In this document: positions 24,710 through 34,597 of the stretch, in pieces | Layout: each line of letters starts with the position of its first letter | Numbering within the stretch: position 1 is the stretch's first letter | NCBI GenBank assembly: GCA_965237965.1 | Contig: CBDEGT010000003.1 | Location: 682,001 to 746,000 of the forward strand | Source of the DNA: UBA2988 sp965237965 | Lineage (GTDB): Bacteria > Gemmatimonadota > Gemmatimonadetes > Longimicrobiales > Gaopeijiaceae | Direction: 5' to 3' | Length of the DNA: 64,000 bases | Position numbers and translations under genes: made by a program | The notes under the pieces: generated by a model | The model's database searches: none | Told to the model about the DNA's origin: nothing | What the model saw: only the letters and a program-made list of their open reading frames with translations

Positions 24710-27208
24710 ATGAATACCGACCGGCCGCTGCCCTCACCCGACCCCCACAGCCCCTCATCTTCGATCCTGCTGTTCCTCTCGCTGCTCGTTGTCGGGAGCG
24801 GTGTCAGCGCGCTTGTCTACGAGGTTGTCTGGTTCCAGCTGCTCGAGTTGGTGATCGGCTCCTCGGCGATCTCGCTCGGTGTGCTGCTCGCCACGTTCAT
24901 GGGCGGGATGTGTATCGGCAGTCTTTCGTTCCCGAGGTTTGTCCGGCGCGGCCGGCACCCGCTGCGGGTGTACGCACTCCTCGAGCTGAGCATCGGCATC
25001 ATCGGAGTGATAGAGCTGTCTGCGATTCCCCTGTTGGGCCAATTGTATTCGTCATTCGTGGGCCACGGTGCTGTGGCGCTGACGTTACGCGCGGTCTTGG
25101 CAGGACTCTGCTTGTTGCCACCTGCGATTCTCATGGGCGCAACGCTCCCCGCAATTGCCCGCTGGGTGGAATCATCACCGCGCGGGATATCGTGGCTGGG
25201 TTTTTTCTACGGTGGCAACATCGCGGGCGGAGTGATCGGGAGCGTGCTGGCGGGCTTCTACCTGCTGCGCGTACACGACCAATCGATCGCGACCTATGTT
25301 GCAGCGCTGCTCAACGGTGCCGTGGCAGCCATCGCCTGGGCGTTTTCCGTGCGAACACCGGCATATTCGAAGGGCACGGAACCACTCGTGCCCGACTCAC
25401 CGGTAACCACGAGCGCAATCCGTCCGCACGACGCTTCCATCTACCTCGCGATCGGGTTGTCGGGTGCCTGTGCGCTTGGCGCGCAGGTGGTGTGGACGCG
25501 ACTGCTGTCGCTCACCTTTGGTGCCTCAGTCTACACCTTCTCGATCATTCTTGCCGTGTTCCTTACAGGGCTCGGCGTCGGGAGCGCTGCCGGGGCAGCC
25601 CTCGTGCCCGTCGTGGTCAGTCCCCGTCGTGCCCTGGCCTGGTGCCAGTTCGTGATCGCGGCTGCCATCGCCTGGGCAGCCGCAATCGTCTATCTGGCGC
25701 TTCCCAACTGGCCCATCGACCCCGCTCTCGCGCCCAGCCCATGGTTTGTGCTGCAGCTCGACCTCGTTCGCTGCGCGCTCGTCGTGCTGCCCGCAGCAGC
25801 CCTATGGGGGGCGAGCTTTCCCTTCGCACTCGCTGCGCTCGCGAGGACGGGTGAAGACACCGCGCAACTCCTTGGGCGTGTCTATGCGGCGAACACGGCC
25901 GGCGCGATTGCCGGCGCGCTCGCCTGTAGCTTGCTCCTGATACCTTTTCTTGGTACACGCGGCGCACAGCGCGTCTTGATCGCCGGCGCTGCTATGGCCT
26001 CGATGCTGGCGCTGCCTGTGTCGAACCTGATTGCCCACGGCGGTATTGCAGCGTCCACGCGGGCCAGGGACGTTCCACCAGGCGGCCGGCGTAGCGTGGT
26101 ACTACTGGCGACAGCGTTAACAGGAGCACTGCTGATCGCCACCGTTCCCGCACTACCTGGCATCCTCGTCGCACACGGTCGCAATGCGGTCACCTGGATC
26201 GGTAGAGCCGAAGTCCTCTACGTCGGCGAAGGGATGAACAGCTCAGTTGCCGTAACACGTGTCGAAAGCAGCGGATCGACGCATTTCCATGTAAGTGGCA
26301 AGGTGGAGGCCTCCAACCTGCCACAGGACATGCGGCTGCAGAAGATGCTCGCGCACCTGCCAGCACTGGTCCATCCGAACCCCCAGTCGGTGCTCGTGGT
26401 AGGTTTCGGTTCTGGCGTGACCGCCGGGTCGTTCCTGCCATATCCTACGGTCACCCGTCTCGTGGTTTGCGAAATCGAGCCGCTGATCCCGAGCGTGGTA
26501 TCGACTTGGTTCGCCGCGGAGAACAACAGCGTGGTCACCGACCCACGCACGCAGATCATCTATGATGATGCGCGCAGCTTCGTGTTGACGACTGATGAGC
26601 AATTCGACGTCATCACGTCCGATCCTGTCAATCCGTGGGTCAAGGGTGCAGCGTCGCTCTACACACGCGAGTACTTCGAATCGGTGAAGCGCCATCTTAA
26701 GCCCGGGGGGGTCGTGACTCAGTGGGTGCCGCTCTATGAAAGCACGATTGAGGCGGTGCGAAGTGAGCTGGCCACGTTCTTTCAAGTCTTTCCTGAAGGA
26801 ACGATTTGGGCAAACACGCTAAATGGCCGTGGCTACGATCTGGTGCTACTCGGTCCTGGTACGACGCAAGTCGACATCGCCGCGCTAGAGCAGCGCTTCC
26901 GACAATCTGGTTACGAAGACGTCGGCAGGTCTCTCACGGAATCGGAGTTCGAATCGCCGATTGCGCTCTTTTCGACTTATGCCGGCAACCGCAGCGACCT
27001 GTCGGAATGGCTTCGCGGGGCAGAGATCAACACCGACCGGAACCTGCGCCTGCAGTACCTCGCGGGCGTCGGACTCAACAACTATGCCGCTGCGAGCATT
27101 TTTCAGGAGATCAGCGAGTACCGACGCTTTCCCGAGGCGCTGTTCATCGCCAATGAACAGTGGAAAGAGATGCTGAGCGAAGCCATGCGCCTTCCACGGG
27201 GCCGATAG
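24710..27208 (+). CDS. Fused membrane transporter / spermidine synthase-like protein
   Basis: The 832-residue protein has about 12-14 membrane helices (residues 20-490) and then a soluble spermidine synthase-like methyltransferase fold (about 530-790). The latter shows the SAM/dcSAM-type nucleotide loop VLVVGFGSGVTAG, the acidic VVCEIEPL, the IIYDDARSF strand and the SDPVNPWVKGAASLYTREYF active-site region. Such fusions are common and are usually annotated as fused MFS/spermidine synthase. Their products are mostly unproven and they may make or export a polyamine or use another aminopropyl acceptor. The ATG at 24710 is preferred; AGGAGG lies 13 nt upstream, rather far. It stands alone, opposite the NHL operon. 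Confidence 0.85.
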   Translation: MNTDRPLPSPDPHSPSSSILLFLSLLVVGSGVSALVYEVVWFQLLELVIGSSAISLGVLLATFMGGMCIGSLSFPRFVRRGRHPLRVYALLELSIGIIGVIELSAIPLLGQLYSSFVGHGAVALTLRAVLAGLCLLPPAILMGATLPAIARWVESSPRGISWLGFFYGGNIAGGVIGSVLAGFYLLRVHDQSIATYVAALLNGAVAAIAWAFSVRTPAYSKGTEPLVPDSPVTTSAIRPHDASIYLAIGLSGACALGAQVVWTRLLSLTFGASVYTFSIILAVFLTGLGVGSAAGAALVPVVVSPRRALAWCQFVIAAAIAWAAAIVYLALPNWPIDPALAPSPWFVLQLDLVRCALVVLPAAALWGASFPFALAALARTGEDTAQLLGRVYAANTAGAIAGALACSLLLIPFLGTRGAQRVLIAGAAMASMLALPVSNLIAHGGIAASTRARDVPPGGRRSVVLLATALTGALLIATVPALPGILVAHGRNAVTWIGRAEVLYVGEGMNSSVAVTRVESSGSTHFHVSGKVEASNLPQDMRLQKMLAHLPALVHPNPQSVLVVGFGSGVTAGSFLPYPTVTRLVVCEIEPLIPSVVSTWFAAENNSVVTDPRTQIIYDDARSFVLTTDEQFDVITSDPVNPWVKGAASLYTREYFESVKRHLKPGGVVTQWVPLYESTIEAVRSELATFFQVFPEGTIWANTLNGRGYDLVLLGPGTTQVDIAALEQRFRQSGYEDVGRSLTESEFESPIALFSTYAGNRSDLSEWLRGAEINTDRNLRLQYLAGVGLNNYAAASIFQEISEYRRFPEALFIANEQWKEMLSEAMRLPRGR

Positions 27209-27406
27209 GCAAGCGGCTCGGGACAGATCGACAAGGAGGGCTTCGCCTCGTTCAGGTCATCACCCCGTGTAGCAGCTACATATGTCGGTGGCGTACGGTG
27301 AAGCTTCTTTGTCGTAAGGTCGTCTAGCAGTCCGTCTTGCGAGTCAATATTCTTCCGGTACCCGTGATGCGCACAGTGGTCTCTCCTCCCGATCGACGTC
27401 AGGCGG

Positions 27407-28294
27407 GTGCCGAAACCCCATGAGCCAAACAAATTGAAAGTCACTTTTCGCGGAGTGCTGCGCGAGCCCACGACACATTTCGTCCTTCTCGCTCTCGCGC
27501 TCTTTCTGGCGGCGGATGTGATCGGATCTCGGAACGACGTGATTGACGTCGATCCTGCGGAGATCCAGCGCCGGATCGAACAAATCGAGAGGGAGCGGGG
27601 TGGGTCCTTGACCCCCGAACAGAGAGCGCAGGTGGAGGAGGACTTCATCGATGAATTGGTTTTAGCGCGCGAGGCTCGACAACTCGTCCTCAAGGACGAT
27701 CCGAGGATCCATGACCTCCTGGTGCAGACGATGCTGCTCTTCTTGCGCAGCGATGTCGTCCAGCCACCGACCGAGTCTGAACTTGACGCCTACTACGAAG
27801 CCAACCGAGCGCGTTATACGCCGGCCGTGGCCCTCACGGTCGACGAGTTCCTCCTGGAGCCGAGCGGCCTCGAGTCGAGGGAGCTACCTGCATTCCTCCG
27901 CGCTGACGTGGAGCCCAATCAGATCGCCTCAGATGCCCTGATCCGTCACCGCCAGCTGGCGCGGCTGGGCCCTGCAGACCTAACGCGTCTTTTTGACGCT
28001 GCGACTGCCCAGGCTGTTCTCGACGCGGAGCTCACGGAGTGGGTCGGTCCGTACCGGAGCGACCGCGGCGACCACTGGCTCCGGATTCGAGAAAAGCAAG
28101 GGGGCGGCGAGGTGCTGGCGCTCGACTCCGTTAGAAACGCCGTCCGTCAGGATTGGATCACGGAACAAGAGCAGACGCGTTTCCAAGGGCTCGTGGCAGA
28201 ACTCCTGGAAAAGTACACGATCCGCTTTACGGATGCGGGTGAGCGCGGATCGACCGGCCCTGGGGACCTCGAAGGAGGCAGCGGGGAGCGATGA
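27407..28294 (+). CDS. Membrane-anchored peptidyl-prolyl isomerase, SurA/PpiC type
   Basis: The 295-residue protein has one N-terminal membrane segment (about residues 25-42) and a SurA-N-like helical chaperone part (VDPAEIQRRIEQIERERGGS...VEEDFIDELVLAREA). A parvulin-like rotamase domain follows (about 190-265, with TEWVGPYRSDRGDHWLRIREK). Such proteins help fold or insert exported proteins. The start is a GTG with a weak site; a TTG nine codons later is an alternative. The stop overlaps the next start as ATGA, so translation of the HupE/UreJ-like gene is coupled. The pairing is a recurring one and suggests the isomerase serves that membrane protein. Confidence 0.82.
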   Translation: MPKPHEPNKLKVTFRGVLREPTTHFVLLALALFLAADVIGSRNDVIDVDPAEIQRRIEQIERERGGSLTPEQRAQVEEDFIDELVLAREARQLVLKDDPRIHDLLVQTMLLFLRSDVVQPPTESELDAYYEANRARYTPAVALTVDEFLLEPSGLESRELPAFLRADVEPNQIASDALIRHRQLARLGPADLTRLFDAATAQAVLDAELTEWVGPYRSDRGDHWLRIREKQGGGEVLALDSVRNAVRQDWITEQEQTRFQGLVAELLEKYTIRFTDAGERGSTGPGDLEGGSGER

Positions 28295-29310
28295 GAAGCG
28301 AACGGTCTACGTTGGTGGGTCCAGCGTATGCGCTACTGACTCTTCTTCTTCTCCCGGCGTCGGCCAGTGCCCACGACGTCGAGATCACATCTGTCGCCCG
28401 GGTCTTCTTGGACGAGATCGGGGAGCGTCGCTATGTCCTTTCCATCGTCGACACTCAGGTTCCTCCGGTGCGGGACCTCGGGAGCGTGCTTCCGGCGGGG
28501 TGCGCCCGGCTTCCCGAGGCCGAAGCCGATGCCTACGGTCGGGGAGGCTTCGCCTTCGAGTGCGAGGAGGAGCTGACCATCGACGACACCATCACGCTTC
28601 CCTGGTCGCTGGAGGGGGTGGTGGTGCTTGCCCGCTGGCGGGACCGAAGCGAGGTGTCGGCGTACTTCCGGGGTGATGGCGAGAAGGTGGAGGTGCACTT
28701 GGGAGGCCTTCGCGCGAGCGCCGGCCCCTGGACCCGCCTCTCATCGAGCTACTTCGTCCTCGGCGTGAAGCACATCCTCCTCGGAATCGACCACTTGCTC
28801 TTCGTACTCGGCCTCCTCCTCCTGGTCCGGGGGTTCGGGCCGCTGGTGAAGACGATCACAGCGTTCACGGTGGCCCACAGCATCACCCTCGGCGCCGCGG
28901 TTCTCGGATACGTCTCGGTCGACAGCGGACCCGTGGAGGCAGCGATCGCCCTCTCCATCGTGCTCCTGGCCCGTGAGATCGTCATGGGCACCGGCCACGA
29001 CTATTTGATTCACCGCCAGCCGTGGCTCGTCGCATTCGTTTTCGGGCTCCTCCACGGGCTGGGCTTCGCGGGCGCACTCGGCGAGATCGGCCTTCGGAGC
29101 GCTGACGTCCCGGTTGCCCTCCTCTTCTTCAATGTGGGTGTGGAGGCCGGCCAGCTACTTTTCATCGCCGTTCTCGTCGCCCTCAACCAGCTGCTCCGCG
29201 GCACGGTCCGGGATCGGATACCGCAGCTTCAGCCGGCCCTCGGCTACACGCTGGGAGGGCTGTCCATGCTGTGGTTCCTGGAGCGCTTACCTGCGGTGTG
29301 GGGCGCGTGA
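28291..29310 (+). CDS. HupE/UreJ-family membrane protein
   Basis: The 339-residue protein has a signal peptide (ending SASAHD), a periplasmic beta-domain of about 110 residues and a six- to seven-helix HupE/UreJ_2 domain. The domain carries the conserved histidines in VKHILLGIDHLLFVLGLLLL, TVAHSITLGAA and LLHGLGFAGALGEIGL. Members are thought to be nickel or other metal-ion permeases, but those with this long N-terminal domain are uncharacterised. Its ATG overlaps the preceding isomerase stop (ATGA). No hydrogenase or urease genes are in the window, so a role with those enzymes is not supported here. Confidence 0.88.
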   Translation: MRSERSTLVGPAYALLTLLLLPASASAHDVEITSVARVFLDEIGERRYVLSIVDTQVPPVRDLGSVLPAGCARLPEAEADAYGRGGFAFECEEELTIDDTITLPWSLEGVVVLARWRDRSEVSAYFRGDGEKVEVHLGGLRASAGPWTRLSSSYFVLGVKHILLGIDHLLFVLGLLLLVRGFGPLVKTITAFTVAHSITLGAAVLGYVSVDSGPVEAAIALSIVLLAREIVMGTGHDYLIHRQPWLVAFVFGLLHGLGFAGALGEIGLRSADVPVALLFFNVGVEAGQLLFIAVLVALNQLLRGTVRDRIPQLQPALGYTLGGLSMLWFLERLPAVWGA

Positions 29311-29347
29311 CGGGACTGCTTCTGTCGGAGACTCGTCGTCGAACATG

Positions 29348-30478
29348 CTAGGCTTTGACCGAATTCATCGGGTTAAGCGAGGCGGGTTCGTAGTCCAGCC
29401 CGAACGCCTCAGCAACGCCCTCGTGCGTGAGCTTTCCCATCGCGACGTTCACGCCCAGAGCGAGCGCCCTGTTCTTCGTGCACGCGCGTTGCCAACCCTG
29501 CTCTGCCAAGGCAAGTGTGTACGGCAACGTAGCGTTCGTGAGCGCAAGCGTGCTGGTGCGAGGCACTGCGCCCGGCATGTTCGCCACGCCGTAGTGGATC
29601 ACGCCATCCACCACATAGATTGGATCCTCGTGAGTAGTGGGCTCGATGGTCTCGATACAGCCTCCCTGGTCCACCGCGACGTCCACGATCACTGAGCCCG
29701 CCTGCATACGCGATAGGTCCTCGCGTCTCACCAGCCTTGGCGCCTTCTTGCCCGGGAACAGCACCGCCCCGACCAACAAGTCCGCGCCCTCCAACTGTTC
29801 CCGAATGTTGTAGTGGTTCGAGAAGAGCAGGTTCACGTTCGCCGGCATCACCTCCGAGAGGAACCTGAGGCGCTCCAGCGAGACGTCGAGGATCGTCACC
29901 TGCGCGCCGAGACCTGCGGCCATTCTCGCCGCATTCGTACCTACCACTCCTCCGCCCAGGATCACGACCTTGGCCGGTAGCACACCCGGCACGCCGCCCA
30001 GAAGCACGCCACGGCCCCCGTGCAACCGCTCCAAGTACTTCGCGCCCTCCTGTACCGCCATACGCCCCGCCACCTCGCTCATCGGCCTCAAGAGCGGAAG
30101 GTCGCCTGATTCCAGTTGTACTGTCTCGTAAGCAACCGCCACGCCTCCGGAATCGAGCACGGCGCGGGTCAGCTCCTCAGAAGCCGCGAAATGAAAAAAG
30201 GTGAAGAGAACCTGCCCCTCCCGGATCAGCCGCCACTCCGATGCTATCGGCTCCTTCACCTTGAGGATCAGCTCGGCGCGCCCCCACACGTCCTCAGCGG
30301 ACCCTGCGATTTCTGCACCGGCATCCGCATACAATCTGTCGGAGAATCCGCTCCCTTCTCCCGCACCCGGTTCCACCAGCACCACATGGCCGTCCTGGCG
30401 TAGTGCTTCCGCGCCGCCCGGTACCAGCGCCACCCGATACTCGTTCGTCTTGATTTCCCTCGGGACTCCGATGATCAT
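29348..30478 (-). CDS. ald: Alanine dehydrogenase
   Basis: The 376-residue enzyme matches alanine dehydrogenase from end to end: the N-terminal MIIGVPREIKTNEYRVAL with the substrate arginine, LKVKEP (catalytic-site lysine), FTFFHFAA (histidine), the NAD-binding ILGGGVVGTNAARMAAGLGA, and the closing VAYANMPGAVPRTST-like block. It reversibly converts L-alanine and NAD to pyruvate, ammonia and NADH. GGTGAG precedes the ATG at 8 nt. It converges on the HupE-like gene with only 37 bp between. An alanine:cation symporter and an aminotransferase that could make alanine lie within 11 kb on the same strand. Confidence 0.97.
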   Translation of the reverse strand: MIIGVPREIKTNEYRVALVPGGAEALRQDGHVVLVEPGAGEGSGFSDRLYADAGAEIAGSAEDVWGRAELILKVKEPIASEWRLIREGQVLFTFFHFAASEELTRAVLDSGGVAVAYETVQLESGDLPLLRPMSEVAGRMAVQEGAKYLERLHGGRGVLLGGVPGVLPAKVVILGGGVVGTNAARMAAGLGAQVTILDVSLERLRFLSEVMPANVNLLFSNHYNIREQLEGADLLVGAVLFPGKKAPRLVRREDLSRMQAGSVIVDVAVDQGGCIETIEPTTHEDPIYVVDGVIHYGVANMPGAVPRTSTLALTNATLPYTLALAEQGWQRACTKNRALALGVNVAMGKLTHEGVAEAFGLDYEPASLNPMNSVKA

Positions 30479-30719
30479 GGCTTCGTCTCACCGATCCTCG
30501 TGGCAGCACGCCGCTAGCGCCAGCGCTTCCTCTACAAGACAGATCATTTCAACGAACGTCCCTTGTCACTCGTCCTCGTGGCCTCTCTCCCGTTTCGTCT
30601 CCGCTTCCGCGCCCTCGCCAGCGGCTCTGCTCGGGACTTCCCGGCAGCGTGTTTGTGGTCACTCCGTCATGAGTCCCGCTCGATCGTTCGACGGTGTCCC
30701 AGCCGCTCCAGACCGTCGC

Positions 30720-32501
30720 TCATGGAATCGGACTGTCTCGGAAGTGCCGGGCCACGACCGACTCCGTGACTCCCGAGAAGACGGTCTCTCCTCCGACGAT
30801 GGTTTGAAGAACCTTGATGTCCTTGATCTTCATCGGATCGAGGTGCCCAACAGAGAGCGGATCGTCCGACAGGATTACGAAGTCCGCCAGTTTCCCGGGT
30901 TCGATGGTGCCTTTGAGATCTTCGTGATGGTACTGCCAAGCGGCTTCGCTTGTGATCGCTTTCACCGCTTCCAACGGGGTGACCCGCTGATCCGCCCCGA
31001 TCACATAGCCCCCGGACGATACCCGGTTCACGGAAGACCAGATCATCTGGATTCCGTCGATCGGCGTAACGGGTGTATCGGTGTGCGTGGTCGAACGAAC
31101 GCCGCGGTCTATGGCGCCCCTCATCGGGCTCATGTGCTCGGCACGGTGCTTGCCAAAAAAAATGTTCTTATGGCGATCGCCCCAGTAGAACGTGTGTCCG
31201 ATGAAGAAGCACGCGGACACGCCCAGCGCCGCCATCTGGTCCAGTTGATCCGGCCGCGTGAACTGCGCGTGTTGGATCGTGTGTCGAGCGTCCTCGCGAG
31301 GATAGGCCTCCTGAGCTGCCGCGATGGCATCGAGAGCATCCTGGATTCCCTGGTCCCCGTTCGCATGAATGGTCACCTGCCAGCCATCTCGGTGCAGTGA
31401 CTTGACGAAAGACCTGAACGCCTCGAGATCGTCCCAGTACGGGAACCCCTTGTAGTTGCCGTCGTCCTGCGGGCGCTGGGTTGTGTAGGGTTGGCTGAAG
31501 TGGGCGGTATAGCCCTGGGGCGATCCGTCGATCTGGAGCTTCAGCGGCCCTTGCGTGATCATGTGCCGACCACCGCTCAGATCGGTCCCGGATCTGATGG
31601 CCGGGAACTCTATGGCTTCCTTCATCATGGTCGTTCTCGGCCAAATTTCCAGCCGCACGAACAGGTCGCCACTCTCGAGCCCGGCCCGGTACACCTCATC
31701 GATCCGGCTGGCGTCTCTGATTTGGTCCGTTGCGGTCGTGAAACCGGCGGCTGTCCACATCTCCGAGGCCCTGCGAAGACCGGCGAGGGATTCCTCCATC
31801 GATGGTTCGGGGATGAGTCCGTTCAGGATGGCTCGCGCGTTGCCCTCCATGACGCCGGTAGGCTCACCCGTATTGGGGTCTTTCACGATGCGCCCCCCGT
31901 CAGGATCGGGACTGTCTGCGGTCACCCCCGCCACCTCGAGAGCCTTGGAGTTTCCGACAGCGAGATGACCGGAGATATGAGTGATCACCACTGGACGTGT
32001 GGTGCTGACCTGATCGAGGTCGTTCTTGGTAGGGTGACGCATCTCCTCGAGGAGAGTGTCGTCGTATCCCGAACCCTGGATGTGGCCTGCTTCCGGATCC
32101 GCGTCGGCTCTCTCTCTCAGCGCCGCGATGAGCTCGTCCATGTTGGTCATCGTGCCCATGGGAGGGGGCCTGAGGTCTACCGACAAACTCTCTCTCGTTC
32201 CTGCGCCCACCATATGGCCGTGGGTGTCGATGAAGCCCGGTAGCATCGTCCCACCCCCCAGATCGATCATTGCGGTCGCGACATCGGCGAGCTGCCGTAT
32301 CTCCTCGAGGGAACCGACCCCGATGATTCGATCGCCCCTGACCGCCACTGCTTCGGCGAAGAGGTCGTCCTCGACCATCGTCAGGATGTTCCCGAAGAAA
32401 ATCTTGTCAGGAGCTTGCGCGTGTGCGGACGCGGATCCTGAAAAGAGAAGTACGGCTGCAACGCAGGCGGCCTGAGCAAACAGTGCCAGACGATCGAGCA
32501 T
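30720..32501 (-). CDS. Secreted YtcJ-like amidohydrolase (A)
   Basis: From the ATG at 32499-32501, which has AAGGAG at 7 nt, the product is 593 residues with a signal peptide ending ASAHAQAPD. Longer upstream starts have weaker sites. The enzyme follows the amidohydrolase-3/YtcJ pattern: metal motif DTHGH (about residue 85), the QIDGSPQGYTAHF strand with its acidic ligand, TIHANGDQG, the IQHAQF histidine and the STHTDTPVTP aspartate. The C-terminal GTIEPGKLADFVILSDDPL returns to the small beta-sandwich. Substrates of secreted YtcJ-like enzymes are unknown (N-acyl amides, formamides or carbamates are possible). It is in tandem with amidohydrolase B, 152 bp upstream. Confidence 0.9.
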   Translation of the reverse strand: MLDRLALFAQAACVAAVLLFSGSASAHAQAPDKIFFGNILTMVEDDLFAEAVAVRGDRIIGVGSLEEIRQLADVATAMIDLGGGTMLPGFIDTHGHMVGAGTRESLSVDLRPPPMGTMTNMDELIAALRERADADPEAGHIQGSGYDDTLLEEMRHPTKNDLDQVSTTRPVVITHISGHLAVGNSKALEVAGVTADSPDPDGGRIVKDPNTGEPTGVMEGNARAILNGLIPEPSMEESLAGLRRASEMWTAAGFTTATDQIRDASRIDEVYRAGLESGDLFVRLEIWPRTTMMKEAIEFPAIRSGTDLSGGRHMITQGPLKLQIDGSPQGYTAHFSQPYTTQRPQDDGNYKGFPYWDDLEAFRSFVKSLHRDGWQVTIHANGDQGIQDALDAIAAAQEAYPREDARHTIQHAQFTRPDQLDQMAALGVSACFFIGHTFYWGDRHKNIFFGKHRAEHMSPMRGAIDRGVRSTTHTDTPVTPIDGIQMIWSSVNRVSSGGYVIGADQRVTPLEAVKAITSEAAWQYHHEDLKGTIEPGKLADFVILSDDPLSVGHLDPMKIKDIKVLQTIVGGETVFSGVTESVVARHFRDSPIP

Positions 32502-32653
32502 CGTTAGTCTCCTTGGCTTTCGCATCTTGTTGGTCTCTTCCACCATATGAGGTTGTATCTCCAAGCCCGGCGTATTCCCAAGTGAGCGCCCAGATCCTGA
32601 GCCCCCGCGGGCACGCCGCGAGACTCCACCGACTCCGAGGCGTACCGTCGCCT

Positions 32654-34501
32654 TCACCGGGGGGCGGGCGGCTCCTGGTAGTAGGGCTCGACGTGGCTGC
32701 CAGAGAACACTTCCTCGCCGTCGATGATCGTGAGCTCAACCGGAATGTCCCGGATGTGGTCGGGATCGATGGTCAGGATGTCCTCGCCCAGGACGACCAG
32801 GTCCGCCGCCTTGCCCACCTCGATGGAGCCGAGCCTGTCCTCGTCGAACGTCATGTAGGCCGTTCCTTGCGTGTAGAAGCGAATCGCCTCCTCCACGCTC
32901 ACCCCCTCCTCGGCTCCGTACACCTTCCCGTCATAGCCCCTGCGCGTGACGGCCGCCCAGATCCCGAGCAGCGGCCCATGGGGTAGCCCGTCGGAGCCGT
33001 ACGACACCCGAATCCCCCGCTCGATCAGGCTGCGCTGGGGATTCTGCGACTGGAGCCGCTGGCCGCTCACTCCCGCCAACATGAAGCGAGTATTGAAGTA
33101 CGTGAAGTTCGGCTGCGAGGCCGCAATGAGGTCGTTCTCCGCCATCTTCCGCAACGTCTCTTCCGGCGGCAGGAGCGTGATGTGGTGGACGAAGTGACGG
33201 TGGTCTGCTCGTGGACTCTCTTTCAGGATCCGATCGAGCACGTTCACCGTCATTTCGACCGCCGCGTCGCCGATGGCGTGGATCCCCAGCTGCCAGCCCA
33301 GCTCGTGGGCCCGCTTGCTGACCGGATAGAGGGCACTCTCCGGAATGCGTATCACGCCGTGAAAGTCGGGATCCTCGAACGGCCCGTGCTCATCGAACCG
33401 GACCGCGCCGTCGTATGGATCGATGGACCAGAAGTCCGGCGCCGCGATCCCTCCGTCGATGCTCATCTTCACCGCACCGTACTTCAACCGGTCGTCCCCG
33501 AAGCCCGTCTTGAAGCCCAGCGCCTCCAGCTCCTCGATGGACACCTTCACCGCTTCGTCGAGGTCATCAAAGGCGTCGTAGCCCGGCGAGAGTCGAAGCT
33601 GCATCGTCATCCGCGGAAGCTCCTCGCCGTGCTTCTCGTAGACGTCCTGCACGAACCGGAAGGTATTGGGACGCATCCCCGTAACGTTGACACTGGTCAC
33701 GCCCATGGCGGGAAACTTCTCCAGGCCCCGTCGAAGGTTCTGGCGGGCGGTCTCGTCGTCGAGGTGCTCCTCTTCGCTTGGTATGACCCGGGTTATGAGA
33801 CGCTGCGCAGGGGTCTCGAAGAGCACCCCCGACGCCTCGCCGTTCTCCTCCCGCACGATCCAGCCGCCGTCTGCGGGGTTGGGCGTGTCGTTGGTGATCC
33901 CAGCCCGCTCAAGGGCCAAGGAATTCACGCTCATCTTATGACCCGAGCTGAGCGACACCGGGTGATTCGGCGCAATCTCGTCGAGCTCCCAGCGGCTTGG
34001 CATCTTCATGTGGAAGTAGGGTCGCTTCAGTCCTCCGACGATCCACTCCCCCTCGGGCACCTGCGCAATCCTCTGCTCCAGTACCGCCCGCAAGTCCTCC
34101 GGGGTTGGAACCTCCAGATCGCCCCCACCCGATCGTCCTCCGATTCCCACGTGAACGTGGTTGTCGTAGAAGCCGGGCAGCATCGTCCTGCCGCCGAGAT
34201 CCACCTGGCGGGTCGCGCTCGCTGCCAAACTCCTCACCTCATCGTCTGAGCCCACCGCCAAGATCCGGCCGTCCCGGATCGCCACCGCCTCGGCGATACC
34301 GAAGCCGTCGTCCACCGTAACGATCTTGGCGTTGTAATAGACGACGTCGGGAACGCCGACGTCCTGTGCAGCCGCGGGCGAAGCGAGAACGAAGGCCGCA
34401 GCGAACAGGCGGGCCAGAAGTTGCCGTGCCGGGAATTCTGGGGCTCTACACATGCGCAAGAGACCGTACGGACCGGAATCTGTAGTACTGATCTTGAACA
34501 T
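32654..34501 (-). CDS. Secreted YtcJ-like amidohydrolase (B)
   Basis: The 615-residue protein starts at an ATG with AGGAGC at about 7 nt and has a signal peptide ending ASPAAAQD. It shares the layout of amidohydrolase A: DNHVH metal motif, KMSIDGGIAAPDFWS, GIHAIGDAAVEM, VHHITLLPPEE, SYGSDGLPHGP and the C-terminal GSIEVGKAADLVVLGEDI. The two are paralogs from an old duplication. A third, broken copy remains just upstream at 34598-34705. Periplasmic location is expected; substrate unknown. Confidence 0.9.
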   Translation of the reverse strand: MFKISTTDSGPYGLLRMCRAPEFPARQLLARLFAAAFVLASPAAAQDVGVPDVVYYNAKIVTVDDGFGIAEAVAIRDGRILAVGSDDEVRSLAASATRQVDLGGRTMLPGFYDNHVHVGIGGRSGGGDLEVPTPEDLRAVLEQRIAQVPEGEWIVGGLKRPYFHMKMPSRWELDEIAPNHPVSLSSGHKMSVNSLALERAGITNDTPNPADGGWIVREENGEASGVLFETPAQRLITRVIPSEEEHLDDETARQNLRRGLEKFPAMGVTSVNVTGMRPNTFRFVQDVYEKHGEELPRMTMQLRLSPGYDAFDDLDEAVKVSIEELEALGFKTGFGDDRLKYGAVKMSIDGGIAAPDFWSIDPYDGAVRFDEHGPFEDPDFHGVIRIPESALYPVSKRAHELGWQLGIHAIGDAAVEMTVNVLDRILKESPRADHRHFVHHITLLPPEETLRKMAENDLIAASQPNFTYFNTRFMLAGVSGQRLQSQNPQRSLIERGIRVSYGSDGLPHGPLLGIWAAVTRRGYDGKVYGAEEGVSVEEAIRFYTQGTAYMTFDEDRLGSIEVGKAADLVVLGEDILTIDPDHIRDIPVELTIIDGEEVFSGSHVEPYYQEPPAPR

Positions 34502-34597
34502 GGGAAAGCTCCTGATCAGGTACCTACGGTGAACTAGGCTCTCCGCTTTCCGAGCAAGTCGCCATCTTTCACGACCCCTTCTCCCGGCGGCCGAGCG

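Noticed and set aside
28291..29310. Hydrogenase or urease gene cluster suggested by the HupE/UreJ-like gene
   Set aside because: No structural or maturation genes for either enzyme occur in the window.
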